Shown: in pieces, positions 17,981 through 19,111 of the stretch
Position numbering within the stretch: position 1 is the first letter of the stretch
How the letters are laid out: every line of letters starts with the position of its first letter
Assembly: GCA_000434215.1 (NCBI GenBank)
Contig: HF999659.1
Coordinates: 1 to 19,111 of the forward strand
Reading direction: 5' to 3'
DNA: 19,111 bases
Origin: Bacteroides sp. CAG:144
GTDB taxonomy: Bacteria > Bacteroidota > Bacteroidia > Bacteroidales > UBA11471
Made by a program: the position numbers and the translations under genes
Notes under the pieces: generated by a model
The model's database searches: none
The model's input: only the letters and a program-made list of their open reading frames with translations
What the model was told of the DNA's origin: nothing

Positions 17981-19111
17981 ATGGAATACTCTTATATTAT
18001 ACTGCTGTTGCCGATGCTGATGTTTATCACGCTCGGGCTTTGCGGCCATAAAATGTCGCACCGTACGGCCGGATTGTTAGGTACGTCGGGACTTTTTATC
18101 ATTACCATATTGTCATATATCGTCGCTGCTCAATATTTCTTGCAGCCGCGTGTCGATGGCATTTATCCTACGATAACGCCCTATTATTTCGAGTGGTTGC
18201 GGTTTACCGATTGGTTGCACATCGACTTGGGTATCATGCTCGATCCTATATCTGTCATGATGCTCGTGGTCATTACGACGGTTTCGTCGATGGTGCATCT
18301 GTACAGTCTCGGTTATATGCATGGCGAAGTGGGTTTCCAGCGTTATTACGCTTTCCTTTCGCTTTTTACATTCTCTATGTTGGGATTGGTCGTAGCCACA
18401 AATATTTTCCAGATGTACATCTTCTGGGAACTTGTGGGTGTATCGTCTTATTTGCTCATCGGTTTCTACTATACTCGCCAGTCGGCGGTTGCTGCTTCTA
18501 AGAAAGCTTTCATCGTTACCCGTTTTGCCGATCTCGGCTTTCTGCTGGGTATCTTGTTGCTTTCGTATTATACCAAGACTTTCGACTTTGCGACATTGAC
18601 AAGCGGTGAAGTTTCGCTGGTAGGTACGACCGCAGGAAAAACATTCCTCGGTATCTCGGTCGCTTCTTGGGCTATGATATTGGTATTTATGGGTGGTGCC
18701 GGTAAATCGGCGATGTTCCCGTTACATATTTGGTTGCCCGATGCGATGGAAGGTCCTACTCCCGTATCGGCTCTTATCCATGCCGCAACGATGGTTGTGG
18801 CCGGTGTATTCTTGGTGGCCCGCCTTTTCCCGATATATGTAACTACGCCCGAGGTGCTGACATTTATTACGGCCATCGGCGCTGTTACGGCTTTGTATGC
18901 AGCCGTTGTGGCTTGTGTTCAGACCGATATAAAACGTGTGCTTGCATTTTCCACGATTTCACAGATCGCTTTTATGATAGTGGCTTTGGGTGTAACGACC
19001 GAGATGAACGGACATGGTGCATTGGGTTATATGGCTTCGATGTTCCACCTTTTCACCCACGCGATGTTCAAGGCTTTGCTTTTCCTCGGGGCAGGAGCCA
19101 TTATCCATGCC
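17981..19111 (+). CDS. nuoL: NADH-quinone oxidoreductase subunit L, cut by the window end
   Basis: Distal antiporter-like proton-pumping subunit (ND5 homologue). The first 377 residues are present and the frame is still open at the window edge; family length is about 610-700. Visible are the N-terminal helices, LGIMLDPISVMMLVVIT (83-99), the pump glutamate Glu150 in FWELVGVSSYLLIGF, the GKSAMFPLHIWLPDAMEGPT motif (241-260) with Lys242, the ALIHAATMVVAG helix (264-275) and HLFTHAMFKALLFLGAGA (356-373). The ATG at 17981 follows nuoK by 26 bp. nuoM and nuoN are expected downstream but are not visible. Confidence 0.97.
   Translation, partial: MEYSYIILLLPMLMFITLGLCGHKMSHRTAGLLGTSGLFIITILSYIVAAQYFLQPRVDGIYPTITPYYFEWLRFTDWLHIDLGIMLDPISVMMLVVITTVSSMVHLYSLGYMHGEVGFQRYYAFLSLFTFSMLGLVVATNIFQMYIFWELVGVSSYLLIGFYYTRQSAVAASKKAFIVTRFADLGFLLGILLLSYYTKTFDFATLTSGEVSLVGTTAGKTFLGISVASWAMILVFMGGAGKSAMFPLHIWLPDAMEGPTPVSALIHAATMVVAGVFLVARLFPIYVTTPEVLTFITAIGAVTALYAAVVACVQTDIKRVLAFSTISQIAFMIVALGVTTEMNGHGALGYMASMFHLFTHAMFKALLFLGAGAIIHA

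Overview
The window looks like chromosomal DNA from a member of the Bacteroidales. The evidence is the gene set: DUF4369-type thioredoxin lipoproteins, a fused NuoCD, complex I genes with no NuoE/F/G between NuoCD and NuoH, a very short AtpC, an AtpB with an N-terminal signal peptide, and atp gene order D-C-B-E-F-H-A-G. Two candidate promoters of the Bacteroidetes type (-33 TTTG, -7 TAnnTTTG) support this. A Barnesiella- or Coprobacter-like genus is only a guess. No mobile elements, CRISPR arrays, rRNA or tRNA genes were seen.

Left arm (34-5761, all minus strand). Reading in the direction of transcription, it carries lpxK (lipid A 4'-kinase), a trimeric-type purine nucleoside phosphorylase, thiL (thiamine-phosphate kinase), two tandem paralogous TlpA-like lipoproteins, and a small four-helix HsmA-family membrane protein. 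The first three genes are tightly spaced and probably share one promoter at about 5818-5849. A 10-bp perfect hairpin (425-450) separates the thioredoxin pair from the last gene.

Divergent control region (5762-6115). A 354-bp gene-free stretch holds two candidate promoters pointing in opposite directions, and a leader upstream of nuoA that could fold.

Right arm (6116 to the window end, all plus strand). This is one long, closely packed bioenergetic gene cluster: nuoA-nuoB-nuoCD-nuoH, then the whole F-type ATP synthase set atpD-atpC-atpB-atpE-atpF-atpH-atpA-atpG, then nuoI-nuoJ-nuoK-nuoL (cut by the window edge). The ATP synthase genes are therefore nested inside the complex I operon, exactly between nuoH and nuoI. 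The proton pump that builds the gradient and the machine that spends it would probably be transcribed together. This nesting is the most notable feature of the window. Complex I here is predicted to lack the NADH-oxidising N-module at its usual locus, and the ATP synthase is predicted to be proton-coupled from the residues of subunit c.
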